A stretch of DNA of 64,000 bases. It comes from Chitinophagaceae bacterium. Its GTDB lineage: Bacteria; Bacteroidota; Bacteroidia; Chitinophagales; Chitinophagaceae. Positions 25,932 through 33,963 of the stretch are shown here, piece by piece. The stretch spans positions 960,938-1,024,937 of the forward strand of contig JADKKH010000001.1 of NCBI GenBank assembly GCA_016720585.1. Direction: 5' to 3'. The notes beneath the pieces are model-generated. The model saw only the letters and a list, made by a program, of their open reading frames with translations. It had not been told where the DNA came from and searched no databases. Each line of letters starts with the position of its first letter. Position 1 is the first letter of the stretch. Made by a program: the position numbers and the translations under genes.

Positions 25932-26573
25932 CTAATTCTTATTCTTAAAATCCCCCCGTTTCCAGGCCTGAATAAAATCCAACCAGGCAGCCGGGTTGAA
26001 GATGTTTTGAGGAGGCGTTTGACCCTGGTATACCGCCTTATTCGCTATTTTATTAAACTGCATTTTCGTTGCCTCTCCACCATCACCGGGAATGGTTCGT
26101 AACCAGGTCCTTCGTTTGGCGGCACTGGTATTCTGGCGGGCGACTTCGATATTATCATCGGGAACTTTATTATTCACGAAGTCCCGCTCAAATTGCTGGG
26201 CCGTTGGCCGGGGGCGAAGTATCGTAGCTGGAAGATAAACTGTGTCAATGACCATCAATTGAATAACACTATACTGGTTGCCTTCCAGTTCACGGGGGAT
26301 GGTGATGGTTTTGGGTTTGTAGGTTACATGGGTAAATTCCACCTGGTCGCCTTTCAAAACCACGATGGAAAAAACACCCTGGCTGTTGGTGATCGTACCG
26401 CGGTTCTGTCCTTTTACCATGACACTAACTGCCGGCACACCCACAAGGCTGTCGGCCGTCATAACTACCCCGTATAGCTGCACCACGGAATCGCGGGAGG
26501 TTTCAAACTGGGCTTTGGCTGTCAGGGGAATAATAAAAAGCAGTAAAATGATATAGCGTAAATATTTCTTCAC
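25932..26573 (-). CDS. Secreted protein with carboxypeptidase-like regulatory domain
   Basis: A GTG at 26573 starts a signal peptide (VKKYLRYIILLLFIIPLTAKAQ) and is preferred to an ATG at 26747, which would add 58 residues, overlap mrp and hide the signal. Residues 35-110 form a CarboxypepD_reg-like beta domain (VQLYGVVMTADSLVGVPAVSVMVKG ... GVFSIVVLKGDQVEFTHVTYKPK), common in Bacteroidetes surface proteins. The C-terminal 90 residues are basic and unknown. The protein is periplasmic or surface-exposed; function unknown. It is divergent from mrp. Confidence 0.72.
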   Translation of the reverse strand: MKKYLRYIILLLFIIPLTAKAQFETSRDSVVQLYGVVMTADSLVGVPAVSVMVKGQNRGTITNSQGVFSIVVLKGDQVEFTHVTYKPKTITIPRELEGNQYSVIQLMVIDTVYLPATILRPRPTAQQFERDFVNNKVPDDNIEVARQNTSAAKRRTWLRTIPGDGGEATKMQFNKIANKAVYQGQTPPQNIFNPAAWLDFIQAWKRGDFKNKN

Positions 26574-26674
26574 TTCGCCAAAAATAAAGACAAGTTGCTG
26601 ATTTCGTAAAACAAATTGCCCGCTACTATGGTTAACTTTGCCATTCACTAAGACTTTTAACAAATACTTGGAAT

Positions 26675-27776
26675 ATGACGAAAGAAAAAATACTGGAAGC
26701 CTTGAGTAATGTGCAGGAACCCGACCTGGGAAAGGACCTGGTAACACTGAATATGGTTAAGGATATTGAGATCAATGGTAATGATGTCTCGTTTACTATT
26801 GTACTCACCACTCCGGCCTGTCCCATGAAAGACCTGATGGGAAATGCCAGCACGAATGCCATAAAACTGCTGGTGAATAAAGACGCGAACGTGAAAGTCA
26901 ATTTCACGGCTAATACCACTACCAAAAGAACAGATGCAGGAACCATTTTACCGAAAGTAAAAAATATTATCGCGGTGGTAAGTGGTAAAGGGTGGTGTGG
27001 GAAAATCAACGGTTGCAGCGAATCTGGCTTTGGCCTTATCACAGGGCGGTGCAAAAGTGGGATTGATGGATGCAGATATTTATGGTCCGAGTGTACCGAT
27101 CATGTTTGGTGTGCGCGGGGAGCGGCCGATGATGATTGATGTGGGTGGTGAAAAATCAATGATTGCTCCGGTGGAACGATTTGGTTTGAAATTGATAAGC
27201 ATTGGTTTTTTGGTGGATGAAAAAAATGCCGTGGTATGGAGAGGCCCGATGGCGAGCAGCGCCATTAAACAATTTGTAACGGATGTATTCTGGGATGAAC
27301 TGGATTACCTCGTTGTAGATATGCCACCGGGAACAGGTGATATACATTTAACGCTGATGCAAACGGTACCGGTAACGGGAGCAGTAATTGTAACCACACC
27401 CCAGGATGTGGCGTTGGCGGATGCTAAAAAAGGAATTGCGATGTTCGGACAGGCACTTTTAAATGTGCCGGTGATCGGGTTGGTGGAGAATATGAGCTAT
27501 TTCACACCGGCAGTCCCGAACTATCGGGATAACAAATATTACATTTTCGGAAAGGATGGTGGTAAGCGCTTAGCAGATGAATATGATATTCCCTTTCTCG
27601 GACAGATACCCCTGGTACAAAGCATCCGGGAAGGCGGCGATGCGGGTGTGCCGATCATGATGAGTGATGATTTGATCACCAAAAAAGCATTTGAAGGATT
27701 TGCAGCGCAGGTAGTACGTAGTATTGCAATGAGAAATGCAAATATGAGTTCTGAAAAAATTGCAGCAACGGTGTAG
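26675..27776 (+). pseudogene. mrp: Mrp/ApbC-type iron-sulfur carrier ATPase, interrupted by a one-base frameshift in the P-loop
   Basis: The first frame gives the N-terminal MIP18/DUF59 domain (LEALSNVQEPDLGKDLVTLNMV, TTPACPMKDLM) up to IIAVVSGKG. The second frame continues as KGGVGKSTVAANLA, DADIYGPSVP, DMPPGTGDIHLT and on to a normal C terminus. The break is in AAAGGGTGG (26987-26995): removing one G of 26990-26992 restores GKGGVGKS exactly. Mrp loads Fe-S clusters on target proteins and needs this loop, so the gene as written is broken. A sequencing or assembly slip is equally possible, since everything else is intact. Residues VPNYRD in the second half come from a TCCCGA palindrome (27514-27529). 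Confidence 0.88.
27514..27529. repeat. TCCCGA palindrome inside the mrp reading frame
   Basis: TCCCGAACTATCGGGA pairs its outer six bases perfectly. It encodes the extra VPNYRD between FTPA and NKYYIFG, where related proteins as I know them have a shorter link. Same family as the copy in ribD. Confidence 0.6.
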
Positions 27777-27893
27777 TGTTTAAAGTTTAATGTTTCGGGT
27801 TTAAGGTTTTCCCCTTCGGAGCTTACTATTTTGGCTTGAAATATTTTACTTTAAGAGCTTTATACTTTATTTTTTTAAACCATTAATGATAAA

Positions 27894-28529
27894 ATGTACG
27901 ATCTGCCACATCATAAAGAGAAAAATCAGGAAGAAATCATTCAGTTCATGAAAGATTATCCCTTTGTTTTTATCACCGGATCGGACGCGGATAGTAAACC
28001 GGTGGCAACACAAATTCCGGTTTTTATAGATGAGAAAGACGGGAAATATTTTCTTACAGGTCATATCATGCGAAATACAGATCATCATAAGGCCTTTGAA
28101 CAAAATAAAAATGTGCTGGCTGTATTTACGGGCCCTAATACCTATGTAAGTGCTACCTGGTATGCAAACCCATCGGTGGGAAGTACCTGGAACTATATGA
28201 GTGTTCATGCAAAGGGTACCATTCGGATTGGAGATACCCATGAATTGATGTCAATTCTTAAACGTCTTACGCTTCATTATGAAAACAATAATACGGCATC
28301 AGCAACTGTCTTTGATAATTTGCCGGCTGAATACACAGAGAGAATGATGAAAGCCATTGTGCCGTTTGAAATAGAGATTAATGACCTGCAACATGTTTTT
28401 AAATTAAGCCAGGACCGGGACGAGAAAAGTTATGATAACATTATTCAGCAATTGAAGCAAAAGGATGGTGATGCAAAAATTGTTGCGGCCATAATGGAAA
28501 AAAGAAAAGCTAAAGTGTTTCCTTCATGA
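27894..28529 (+). CDS. PaiB-like FMN-binding split-barrel protein
   Basis: A 211-residue protein matching the PaiB family: MYDLPHHKEKN, HIMRNTDHHKAF, VLAVFTGPNTYVSATWYANPSVGSTWNY and a C-terminal FEIEINDLQHVFKLSQDRDEKSY. PaiB-type proteins bind FMN or haem in a split barrel; Bacillus PaiB was described as a negative regulator of sporulation and degradative enzyme genes, but the activity of most members is unclear. Its stop codon overlaps the next ATG (ATGA, 28526-28529), so it is coupled to the phosphodiesterase gene. Confidence 0.85.
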   Translation: MYDLPHHKEKNQEEIIQFMKDYPFVFITGSDADSKPVATQIPVFIDEKDGKYFLTGHIMRNTDHHKAFEQNKNVLAVFTGPNTYVSATWYANPSVGSTWNYMSVHAKGTIRIGDTHELMSILKRLTLHYENNNTASATVFDNLPAEYTERMMKAIVPFEIEINDLQHVFKLSQDRDEKSYDNIIQQLKQKDGDAKIVAAIMEKRKAKVFPS

Positions 28530-29440
28530 AGAATTTCTTATCCTTTATTGGTTTACTTTTTTTTATGTCTTGTTCAAACACAAAGAAGCTTCCGAACACG
28601 CCATCTTTAGAGGATGGGGCCGTTGTTTTTGATAAACAAGGCCACCGGGGCTGCCGTGGGCTGATGCCCGAAAACACGATACCTGCCATGCTCAGGGCTC
28701 TCGATTTAGGTGTAACCACCCTGGAAATGGATGTGGTAATTACAAAAGACAAAAAAGTTATTTTATCGCACGAGCAATGGTTTGGCCGGGAGATCACCAC
28801 CAAACCAGACGGAACCTTTATGGGAGAACGGGAAGAGCGGAAGTTTAATATTTACTGGATGACCTATGAGCAAACCAAAACTTTTGATGTGGGCATCAAA
28901 CCACATCCCCGGTTTCCGCAGCAGCAAAAAATGAAGGTAACAAAACCGCTGCTGGCAGATGTGATCGACAGTGTACGGAAGGATATGATGACGCGGAAAA
29001 GACCATTCCCTTATTATAATATTGAAACCAAGACCAACCCGGAATTTGATGGCGTGTTCCACCCGAAACCTGACGAGTTTGTTGAATTACTGATGGCAGT
29101 CATTAAAGAAAAACAGCTGGAAGATCATGTGATCATCCAATCCTTTGATTTCAGAACATTGCAATACCTGCACCAGCATTACCCGGAAATAAAAACAGCC
29201 ATGCTGATTGAGGATTTTGATAAAAGAACCCTTGCGGAACAATTAAAGGCCCTTGGATTTATTCCCACCATTTATAGTCCTGCCTGGCAGCTGGTGGATG
29301 AAAAACTATTGAAGAGTTGTCACCAGCAAAACATAAAAGTAATTCCGTGGACGGTGAATGATAAAGCGAAGATCGATGAATTGAAAAAGATGGGGGCCGA
29401 TGGCGTCATTACCGATTACCCCAATCTTTTTAATGAATAA
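28526..29440 (+). CDS. Glycerophosphodiester phosphodiesterase lipoprotein
   Basis: A 304-residue GDPD-family enzyme with a lipobox (FFMSC, Cys16), so probably on the periplasmic face. Catalytic motifs of the TIM barrel are present: GHRGCRGLMPENTIPA (His and Arg), TLEMDVVITKDKKVILSHE (Glu, Asp, His), IETK and the C-terminal VIPWTVND and GADGVITDYP. It hydrolyses glycerophosphodiesters to glycerol-3-phosphate and an alcohol. The gene overlaps the PaiB-like gene by 4 bp; its stop is 3 bp from that of the convergent ACMSD gene. Confidence 0.92.
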   Translation: MKNFLSFIGLLFFMSCSNTKKLPNTPSLEDGAVVFDKQGHRGCRGLMPENTIPAMLRALDLGVTTLEMDVVITKDKKVILSHEQWFGREITTKPDGTFMGEREERKFNIYWMTYEQTKTFDVGIKPHPRFPQQQKMKVTKPLLADVIDSVRKDMMTRKRPFPYYNIETKTNPEFDGVFHPKPDEFVELLMAVIKEKQLEDHVIIQSFDFRTLQYLHQHYPEIKTAMLIEDFDKRTLAEQLKALGFIPTIYSPAWQLVDEKLLKSCHQQNIKVIPWTVNDKAKIDELKKMGADGVITDYPNLFNE

Positions 29441-29443
29441 TTA

Positions 29444-30454
29444 TTAAAACTCCGGAAGACTTTTTTCACTAACTCCTAACCAGTCCAGCGCATTCCGATA
29501 GAGTAGTTTGCGTGTTATTTTTTTACCCAGATCCATTTTCTCGATCAGTCTGCCTGGTTTATGTTCGCCTAGAGGGAAAGGATAATCACTGCCCAGGCAG
29601 ATGCTGTCTTCACCCATTACATCCAATAAATAACTGAATGCTTTTTTATCATGGGTCAGGCTGTCGATCCAGAATTTGCCAATATAATCCCTGGGATTTA
29701 TGGGATTGTCTACAGCCACCAGGTCCGGGCGGACTTTAAATCCATGTTCGATACGGCCAATGGTAATCGGAAAAGAGCCACCGCCATGTGCAAATGCCAC
29801 TCTCAGTTTTGGGAATTTTTCAAAAACACCGCCAAATATCATGGAGCAGATGGCCCGGCTTGTTTCAGCAGGCATACCCACCAGCCAGGGCAGCCAGTAT
29901 TGCTGCATTTTATCCTCACCCATCATTTCCCAGGGATGGATGAATAAAGCGCAACCTAATTTTTCGGCTGCTTCATAAAACGGGAAGAAATCAGGGTCGC
30001 TCAGGTTTTTGCCATTGATATTTGAGCCGATTTCAAGACCCGGCATTTTCAGATTCTTCATACAGCGTTCCATCTCCTTGATAGAAAGATCAATGTCCTG
30101 CAGGGGAACGGTACCCAAACCAATAAAATGGTTGGGTTCTTTAGATACGGTTTCTGCAATATGATCATTAATGAACCGGGAGGTCTCTAATCCGTCAGCC
30201 GGCTTAGCCCAGTAATTAAATAGTACGGGAATAGTAGAAAGCACCTGGATACTGACATCTGTCTCCTCCATTTCTTTCAGGCGTACATCTTTATTATAAC
30301 TATTCTCCTGGACTACCCGGAATAATTTTTCGCCTTTCATCATACAGGCTTCGCAGTTGCGGTGCTCCAGATGAATAAATTCGCCGTAGCCGAATTTTTG
30401 TGTCCAGTCCGGCATTTTTTCCGGCATGATGTGGGTATGTATATCTAATTTCAT
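29444..30454 (-). CDS. nbaD: 2-amino-3-carboxymuconate-6-semialdehyde decarboxylase (ACMSD)
   Basis: A 336-residue amidohydrolase-2 family TIM barrel that decarboxylates ACMS to 2-aminomuconate semialdehyde, diverting kynurenine carbon from quinolinate. The zinc ligands are visible: HTH (residues 6-8), FIHPWEMMG, FAHGGGSFP and the Asp in LGSDYPFPLGE. The N terminus MKLDIHTHIMPEKMPDW is typical of ACMSD. It lies just downstream of HAAO, the enzyme that makes its unstable substrate, separated by a 109-bp hairpin-rich gap. Probably one operon. Confidence 0.93.
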   Translation of the reverse strand: MKLDIHTHIMPEKMPDWTQKFGYGEFIHLEHRNCEACMMKGEKLFRVVQENSYNKDVRLKEMEETDVSIQVLSTIPVLFNYWAKPADGLETSRFINDHIAETVSKEPNHFIGLGTVPLQDIDLSIKEMERCMKNLKMPGLEIGSNINGKNLSDPDFFPFYEAAEKLGCALFIHPWEMMGEDKMQQYWLPWLVGMPAETSRAICSMIFGGVFEKFPKLRVAFAHGGGSFPITIGRIEHGFKVRPDLVAVDNPINPRDYIGKFWIDSLTHDKKAFSYLLDVMGEDSICLGSDYPFPLGEHKPGRLIEKMDLGKKITRKLLYRNALDWLGVSEKSLPEF

Positions 30455-30460
30455 TTCAGT

Positions 30461-30568
30461 TTATTGGTTTATTAGTTAATAGGTTAATTAGGAAATAAAG
30501 TTCTCATTTATTACTTCAACTAAATTATTTACTCATGGCTTTCCCAATTAACCAATAAACAAATTAAC
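30461..30568. repeat. Hairpin repeat of the TTAATTGG family without a gene
   Basis: TTATTGGTT (30461-30469) pairs with AACCAATAA (30550-30558), and GGTTAATT (30482-30489) with AATTAACC (30546-30553). The vocabulary (TTATTGGTT, AGTTAAT, GGTTAATT) is the same as the arms around the four-helix-bundle gene at 32008-32509, but here the loop holds only about 60 bases. The right arm includes the stop codon of the HAAO gene. Confidence 0.6.
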
Positions 30569-31088
30569 TTTTTCTTACAGGCGGTTCCATCACAGCCCCG
30601 CATTTATTACAAGTCCTGTGCATTGTGTCTTCCCAAAAGCGATTCATAACTGGCGGCAGTTGGCTTACGATATCATCAACATGCAGGGTTTCTTCATATA
30701 ATTTATTACCGCATTTTTCGCAGAACCAGAGAAAGCCATCGTCTTCCGATTCTCTTTTCTTTTCAATGACTAATCCCACAGTGCCGGGGCCCCGTTGCGG
30801 GGAATGCGGCGTTTTGGGTGGCAATAAAAAAATTTCACCTTCTTTGATCGGGATATCCCTGAATACGCCATTTTCAATTATTTTAACCACAATGTCTCCT
30901 TCTACCTGGTAGTACAATTCTTCCGTTTCATTGAAATGATAATCTTTTCTGGCATTCGGTCCGCCAACGATCATCACGATGAAATTTTCAGCGTCATTAT
31001 AGATACATTGATTTCCCACCGGGGGTTTCAGCAGGTCACGGTGTTCGTCAATCCATTTTTTCAGGTTAAAAGGGGCGATAACTGGCAT
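30564..31088 (-). CDS. nbaC: 3-hydroxyanthranilate 3,4-dioxygenase
   Basis: HAAO opens the ring of 3-hydroxyanthranilate with Fe(II) and O2 to give ACMS. The ATG at 31088 (MPVIAPFNLKKWI) matches the family; 14 more upstream in-frame residues do not. The 174-residue cupin has the iron ligands His51, Glu57 and His95, with the same 6 and 38 spacing as His47, Glu53 and His91 of the human enzyme. The C-terminal rubredoxin-like iron site of bacterial HAAO is complete (CEKC 123-126, CNKC 160-163). It is divergent from the SDR gene and upstream of ACMSD. Confidence 0.95.
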   Translation of the reverse strand: MPVIAPFNLKKWIDEHRDLLKPPVGNQCIYNDAENFIVMIVGGPNARKDYHFNETEELYYQVEGDIVVKIIENGVFRDIPIKEGEIFLLPPKTPHSPQRGPGTVGLVIEKKRESEDDGFLWFCEKCGNKLYEETLHVDDIVSQLPPVMNRFWEDTMHRTCNKCGAVMEPPVRKS

Positions 31089-31221
31089 AAAGCAGGTATT
31101 TAAAGTAAAAAAATAAGCACAAAGGGACAAAGTCGCAAAGAAACGGCCCTTTGAGTCCGGGTGCCTTCATGGCTATTATAATAAGCGAAAAATTACAACA
31201 TTTTTCTTTAGGTTTGACTTC

Positions 31222-32007
31222 ATGAATCTCTCCCTGGAAGGAAAATATGCGGTCATTTGCGGGAGCACTCAGGGTATTGGCTATGCCATTGCCGAAGAAC
31301 TGGCTTTACTTGGGGCTAATTGCACATTAGTGGCCCGAAATGAAGATGCTTTAAAAAAGGCGGTACAAAGTCTTGACAGTACCTTACGCCAGCAACATGA
31401 CTACCTCGTTGCTGATTTCAGTACTCCGGAGGAAGTAAGCAAAGTAATTGCATTGCGTGTAGCCAATAATCCGGTTCATATTCTCATTAATAATTCCGGC
31501 GGCCCAGCTGCAGGCCCCATCATCGAAGCAACCGAAGCGGCTTTTCTGAATACATTCAATCAGCATCTGATCTGTAATCATATTCTGACAAAAGCGGTAG
31601 TGCCTTCCATGAAAAAAGAAGGATACGGCCGTATTATTAATATTATTTCTACCTCAGTTAAAATACCCCTGAAGAATTTAGGCGTTAGCAATACGATCCG
31701 TGGGGCGGTGGCCAGTTGGGCAAAATCTATGGCCAATGAACTGGGTCAGTTTAATATTACCGTGAATAATGTATTGCCGGGATTTACGGGTACCCAACGT
31801 TTATCAACGTTGATTGAAAATATGGCGAAGCGGGGAAATACCCTGGTGGACATCATTGAAAAAAATATGGTGGAAGAAGTGCCGATGAAACGATTTGCTG
31901 ATGCTTCAGAGATTGCGGCTGTGGCAGCATTCCTGGCTTCCCCGGCAGCATCTTATGTAAACGGAGTGAGTATACCGGTGGATGGTGGAAGAACGGGGAG
32001 TATATAG
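31222..32007 (+). CDS. SDR-family protein lacking the usual Tyr-Lys catalytic pair
   Basis: A 261-residue Rossmann protein. The cofactor motif STQGIGYAIAEELA (residues 15-28) and NNSGGPAAGP are normal for short-chain dehydrogenases, as is the C-terminal GVSIPVDGG. At the active site the expected YSASK-like sequence is SNTIR: Ser156 replaces Tyr and Arg160 replaces Lys. I know of a divergent SDR subgroup with this change. It is first of the plus-strand part of the kynurenine cluster, so it may act on an aminomuconate-derived intermediate, but its reaction is unknown and it might be non-catalytic. Confidence 0.82.
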   Translation: MNLSLEGKYAVICGSTQGIGYAIAEELALLGANCTLVARNEDALKKAVQSLDSTLRQQHDYLVADFSTPEEVSKVIALRVANNPVHILINNSGGPAAGPIIEATEAAFLNTFNQHLICNHILTKAVVPSMKKEGYGRIINIISTSVKIPLKNLGVSNTIRGAVASWAKSMANELGQFNITVNNVLPGFTGTQRLSTLIENMAKRGNTLVDIIEKNMVEEVPMKRFADASEIAAVAAFLASPAASYVNGVSIPVDGGRTGSI

Positions 32008-32509
32008 TTAATTGGGTTATTGGTTAATTAGTTAATTGGGGGATTCTGTTGATCAAATGATTTCTGAATCTTTAGTTATCAAATGTTATGGATTACACAT
32101 TAGAAAAGCTGGAAGTTTACGAATTAGCAGAATTATTTTCTGATGAGATTTGGGAGATTGTGATGGAATGGGACAGCTTTAAAAAAGATACTATCGGTAA
32201 ACAGATAGTCAGGTCAGCAGATTCTATTTTTGCAAACATTGCCGAAGGGTATGGAAGGTTTTATTATAAAGAAAGTAAGCAGTTTTATTTTTATTCAAGA
32301 GGTTCTATTCAGGAAACAAAATCGTGGATAGGGAAATGCAAAAGACGAAAACTTGTAAAAGAGAATAAATGCGAAGAGCTTCTTCAAAAAGCAGAAACAA
32401 TTCTTTTAAAACTGAATGCATTTATCAAGTTTGTTTCCAATTCAGTTAAACACAATCCAAAGTAGTAGCCTCTTCCTTATTAACCAATAAACTAATTAAC
32501 CAATTAACC
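32008..32509. mobile_element. Inverted-repeat cassette carrying a four-helix-bundle gene
   Basis: The left arm contains TTGGTTAATTAGTTAATTGG (32020-32039). The right arm is CCAATAAACTAATTAACCAA (32484-32503), its reverse complement with one mismatch in 20. The only gene between is the S23-type four-helix-bundle protein. The cassette begins right after the SDR stop codon and ends at the first codon of the aldehyde dehydrogenase. The arrangement recalls 23S rRNA intervening sequences, in which an S23-type ORF lies between pairing arms. No transposase is seen, and mobility is inference. Confidence 0.55.
32088..32465 (+). CDS. Four-helix-bundle protein (23S rRNA intervening-sequence / S23 type)
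   Basis: A 125-residue, all-helical protein. The motif IGKQIVRSADSIFANIAEGYGRF, followed by QFYFYSRGSIQETKSW, is the signature of the family first found as ORFs in 23S rRNA intervening sequences and related to the Avd accessory protein of diversity-generating retroelements. These proteins form pentameric bundles in known structures; their role in rRNA IVS is unclear. Here it is not in an rRNA gene but between two kynurenine genes, enclosed by an inverted repeat. It is not expected to take part in the pathway. Confidence 0.88.
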   Translation: MDYTLEKLEVYELAELFSDEIWEIVMEWDSFKKDTIGKQIVRSADSIFANIAEGYGRFYYKESKQFYFYSRGSIQETKSWIGKCKRRKLVKENKCEELLQKAETILLKLNAFIKFVSNSVKHNPK

Positions 32510-33960
32510 TGCAAATACCATATCATTTAGAGAATTATATCGGTGGTAATCTTATCGCACCACTTAGTGGCAATTTTATTGATAATGTCAACCCGGCAAC
32601 CGGGCAGGTGTATGGACAAATTCCCGATTCGCATAAAAAGGATGTGGATGCAGCTGTCAGTGCCGCCAAAAAAATATTTCCGGTATGGAGTACATCTCCA
32701 GTGGAACTTAGATTTAAAATACTTAACCGGGTAGCCGAACTGATTGAAGAAAACCTGGAGGAATTAGCACTTGCCGAGTCCAATGATAATGGCAAACCGC
32801 TTTGGCTAAGCAAATCGGTTGATATTCCCAGGGCTGCAGCTAATTTCCGGTTCTTCGCTACCGGTATTATGCACTTTTCTACCGAAAGCCATAATATGGA
32901 GGACAAAGCGGTGAACTATACGCTTCGTCAGCCGATAGGCATCGTGGGTTGTATTTCTCCATGGAATCTGCCTTTGTATCTTTTTACCTGGAAGATCGCC
33001 CCGGCATTGGCGGCAGGTAATTGTGTGCTGGCAAAACCTTCGGAAGTAACACCGGTTACTGCTTTTTTACTTTCGAAAATTTGTAAGGAAGCCGGCTTAC
33101 CGGATGGCGTATTGAATATAATTCATGGAACGGGTCACGGAGCCGGGGAAGCTATTGTTTCACATCCGGATGTAAAAGCCATCTCATTTACCGGGAGTAC
33201 AAAAGCGGGTGAACGGATCGCGGGAATCGCCGCCCCAAAGTTTAAGAAACTCTCCCTCGAACTCGGTGGAAAAAACCCGGTGATCATTTTTGCTGAATGT
33301 GATTGGGATAAAATGTTGACAGAAACGATACGCTCTTCTTTTTCGAACCAGGGAGAAATTTGTTTATGCGGCAGCAGGATATTAGTTGAGGAAAGTGTGT
33401 ATGAAAAATTTAAAGAAGCCTTTGTTGAAAAAACAAAAGCACTTACGGTCGGTGATCCGCTTGAACCATCGTCTAAACAGGGGGCCATTGTCAGTAAAGT
33501 TCATTTTGAAAAAATTCTTCGTTGTATTGATACCGCCAAACAGGAAGGCGGAAAAATATTATGTGGCGGTCATGCGGTACAGGTTGAAGGAAGATGTGAA
33601 AACGGATATTTTATCCAGCCTACCGTGATAGAAGGGCTTGGACCAAACTGCCAGACCAACCAGGAGGAAATATTTGGTCCGGTAGTTACGCTGCAGTCAT
33701 TCAAAACAGATGAGGAAGTTGTGCATTTGGCAAATGCCTCACAGTATGGATTGGCGGCTACTGTCTGGACCCGGGATATTTCCAGAGCAAACCGGGTGGC
33801 TGCAAAAGTGGAGTGTGGGATCATCTGGATAAACTGCTGGATGCTCCGTGATTTACGAACTCCGTTTGGTGGGTTAAAGAACAGCGGGGTGGGCCGGGAA
33901 GGCGGATGGGAGGCCTTAAGGTTTTTTACGGAAGCGAAAAATGTTTGCATTCAATTGTAA
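32509..33960 (+). CDS. nbaE: 2-aminomuconate-6-semialdehyde dehydrogenase (aldehyde dehydrogenase family)
   Basis: The enzyme oxidises 2-aminomuconate semialdehyde to 2-aminomuconate with NAD. Catalytic motifs are FTGSTKAGERIA, LELGGKNP (Glu) and FSNQGEICLCGSR (Cys285 by this numbering). A GTG at 32608 would give 450 residues and remove the conserved start LENYIGGNLIAPLSG; the frame is open upstream and a CTG at 32509 gives 483 residues, the usual length. No ATG, GTG or TTG is available between 32500 and 32607, so a CTG start is the best candidate. This CTG directly follows the right arm of the inverted-repeat cassette. Confidence 0.87.
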   Translation: MQIPYHLENYIGGNLIAPLSGNFIDNVNPATGQVYGQIPDSHKKDVDAAVSAAKKIFPVWSTSPVELRFKILNRVAELIEENLEELALAESNDNGKPLWLSKSVDIPRAAANFRFFATGIMHFSTESHNMEDKAVNYTLRQPIGIVGCISPWNLPLYLFTWKIAPALAAGNCVLAKPSEVTPVTAFLLSKICKEAGLPDGVLNIIHGTGHGAGEAIVSHPDVKAISFTGSTKAGERIAGIAAPKFKKLSLELGGKNPVIIFAECDWDKMLTETIRSSFSNQGEICLCGSRILVEESVYEKFKEAFVEKTKALTVGDPLEPSSKQGAIVSKVHFEKILRCIDTAKQEGGKILCGGHAVQVEGRCENGYFIQPTVIEGLGPNCQTNQEEIFGPVVTLQSFKTDEEVVHLANASQYGLAATVWTRDISRANRVAAKVECGIIWINCWMLRDLRTPFGGLKNSGVGREGGWEALRFFTEAKNVCIQL

Positions 33961-33963
33961 ATA

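Noticed and set aside
25932..26747. Longer start at 26747 for the secreted regulatory-domain protein
   Set aside because: It would overlap mrp and put 58 residues before a clear signal peptide; the GTG at 26573 is better.
26675..27776. Programmed +1 frameshift in mrp
   Set aside because: No slippery-site context or stop codon at the shift is seen, and no such control is known for Mrp; an error or mutation is simpler.
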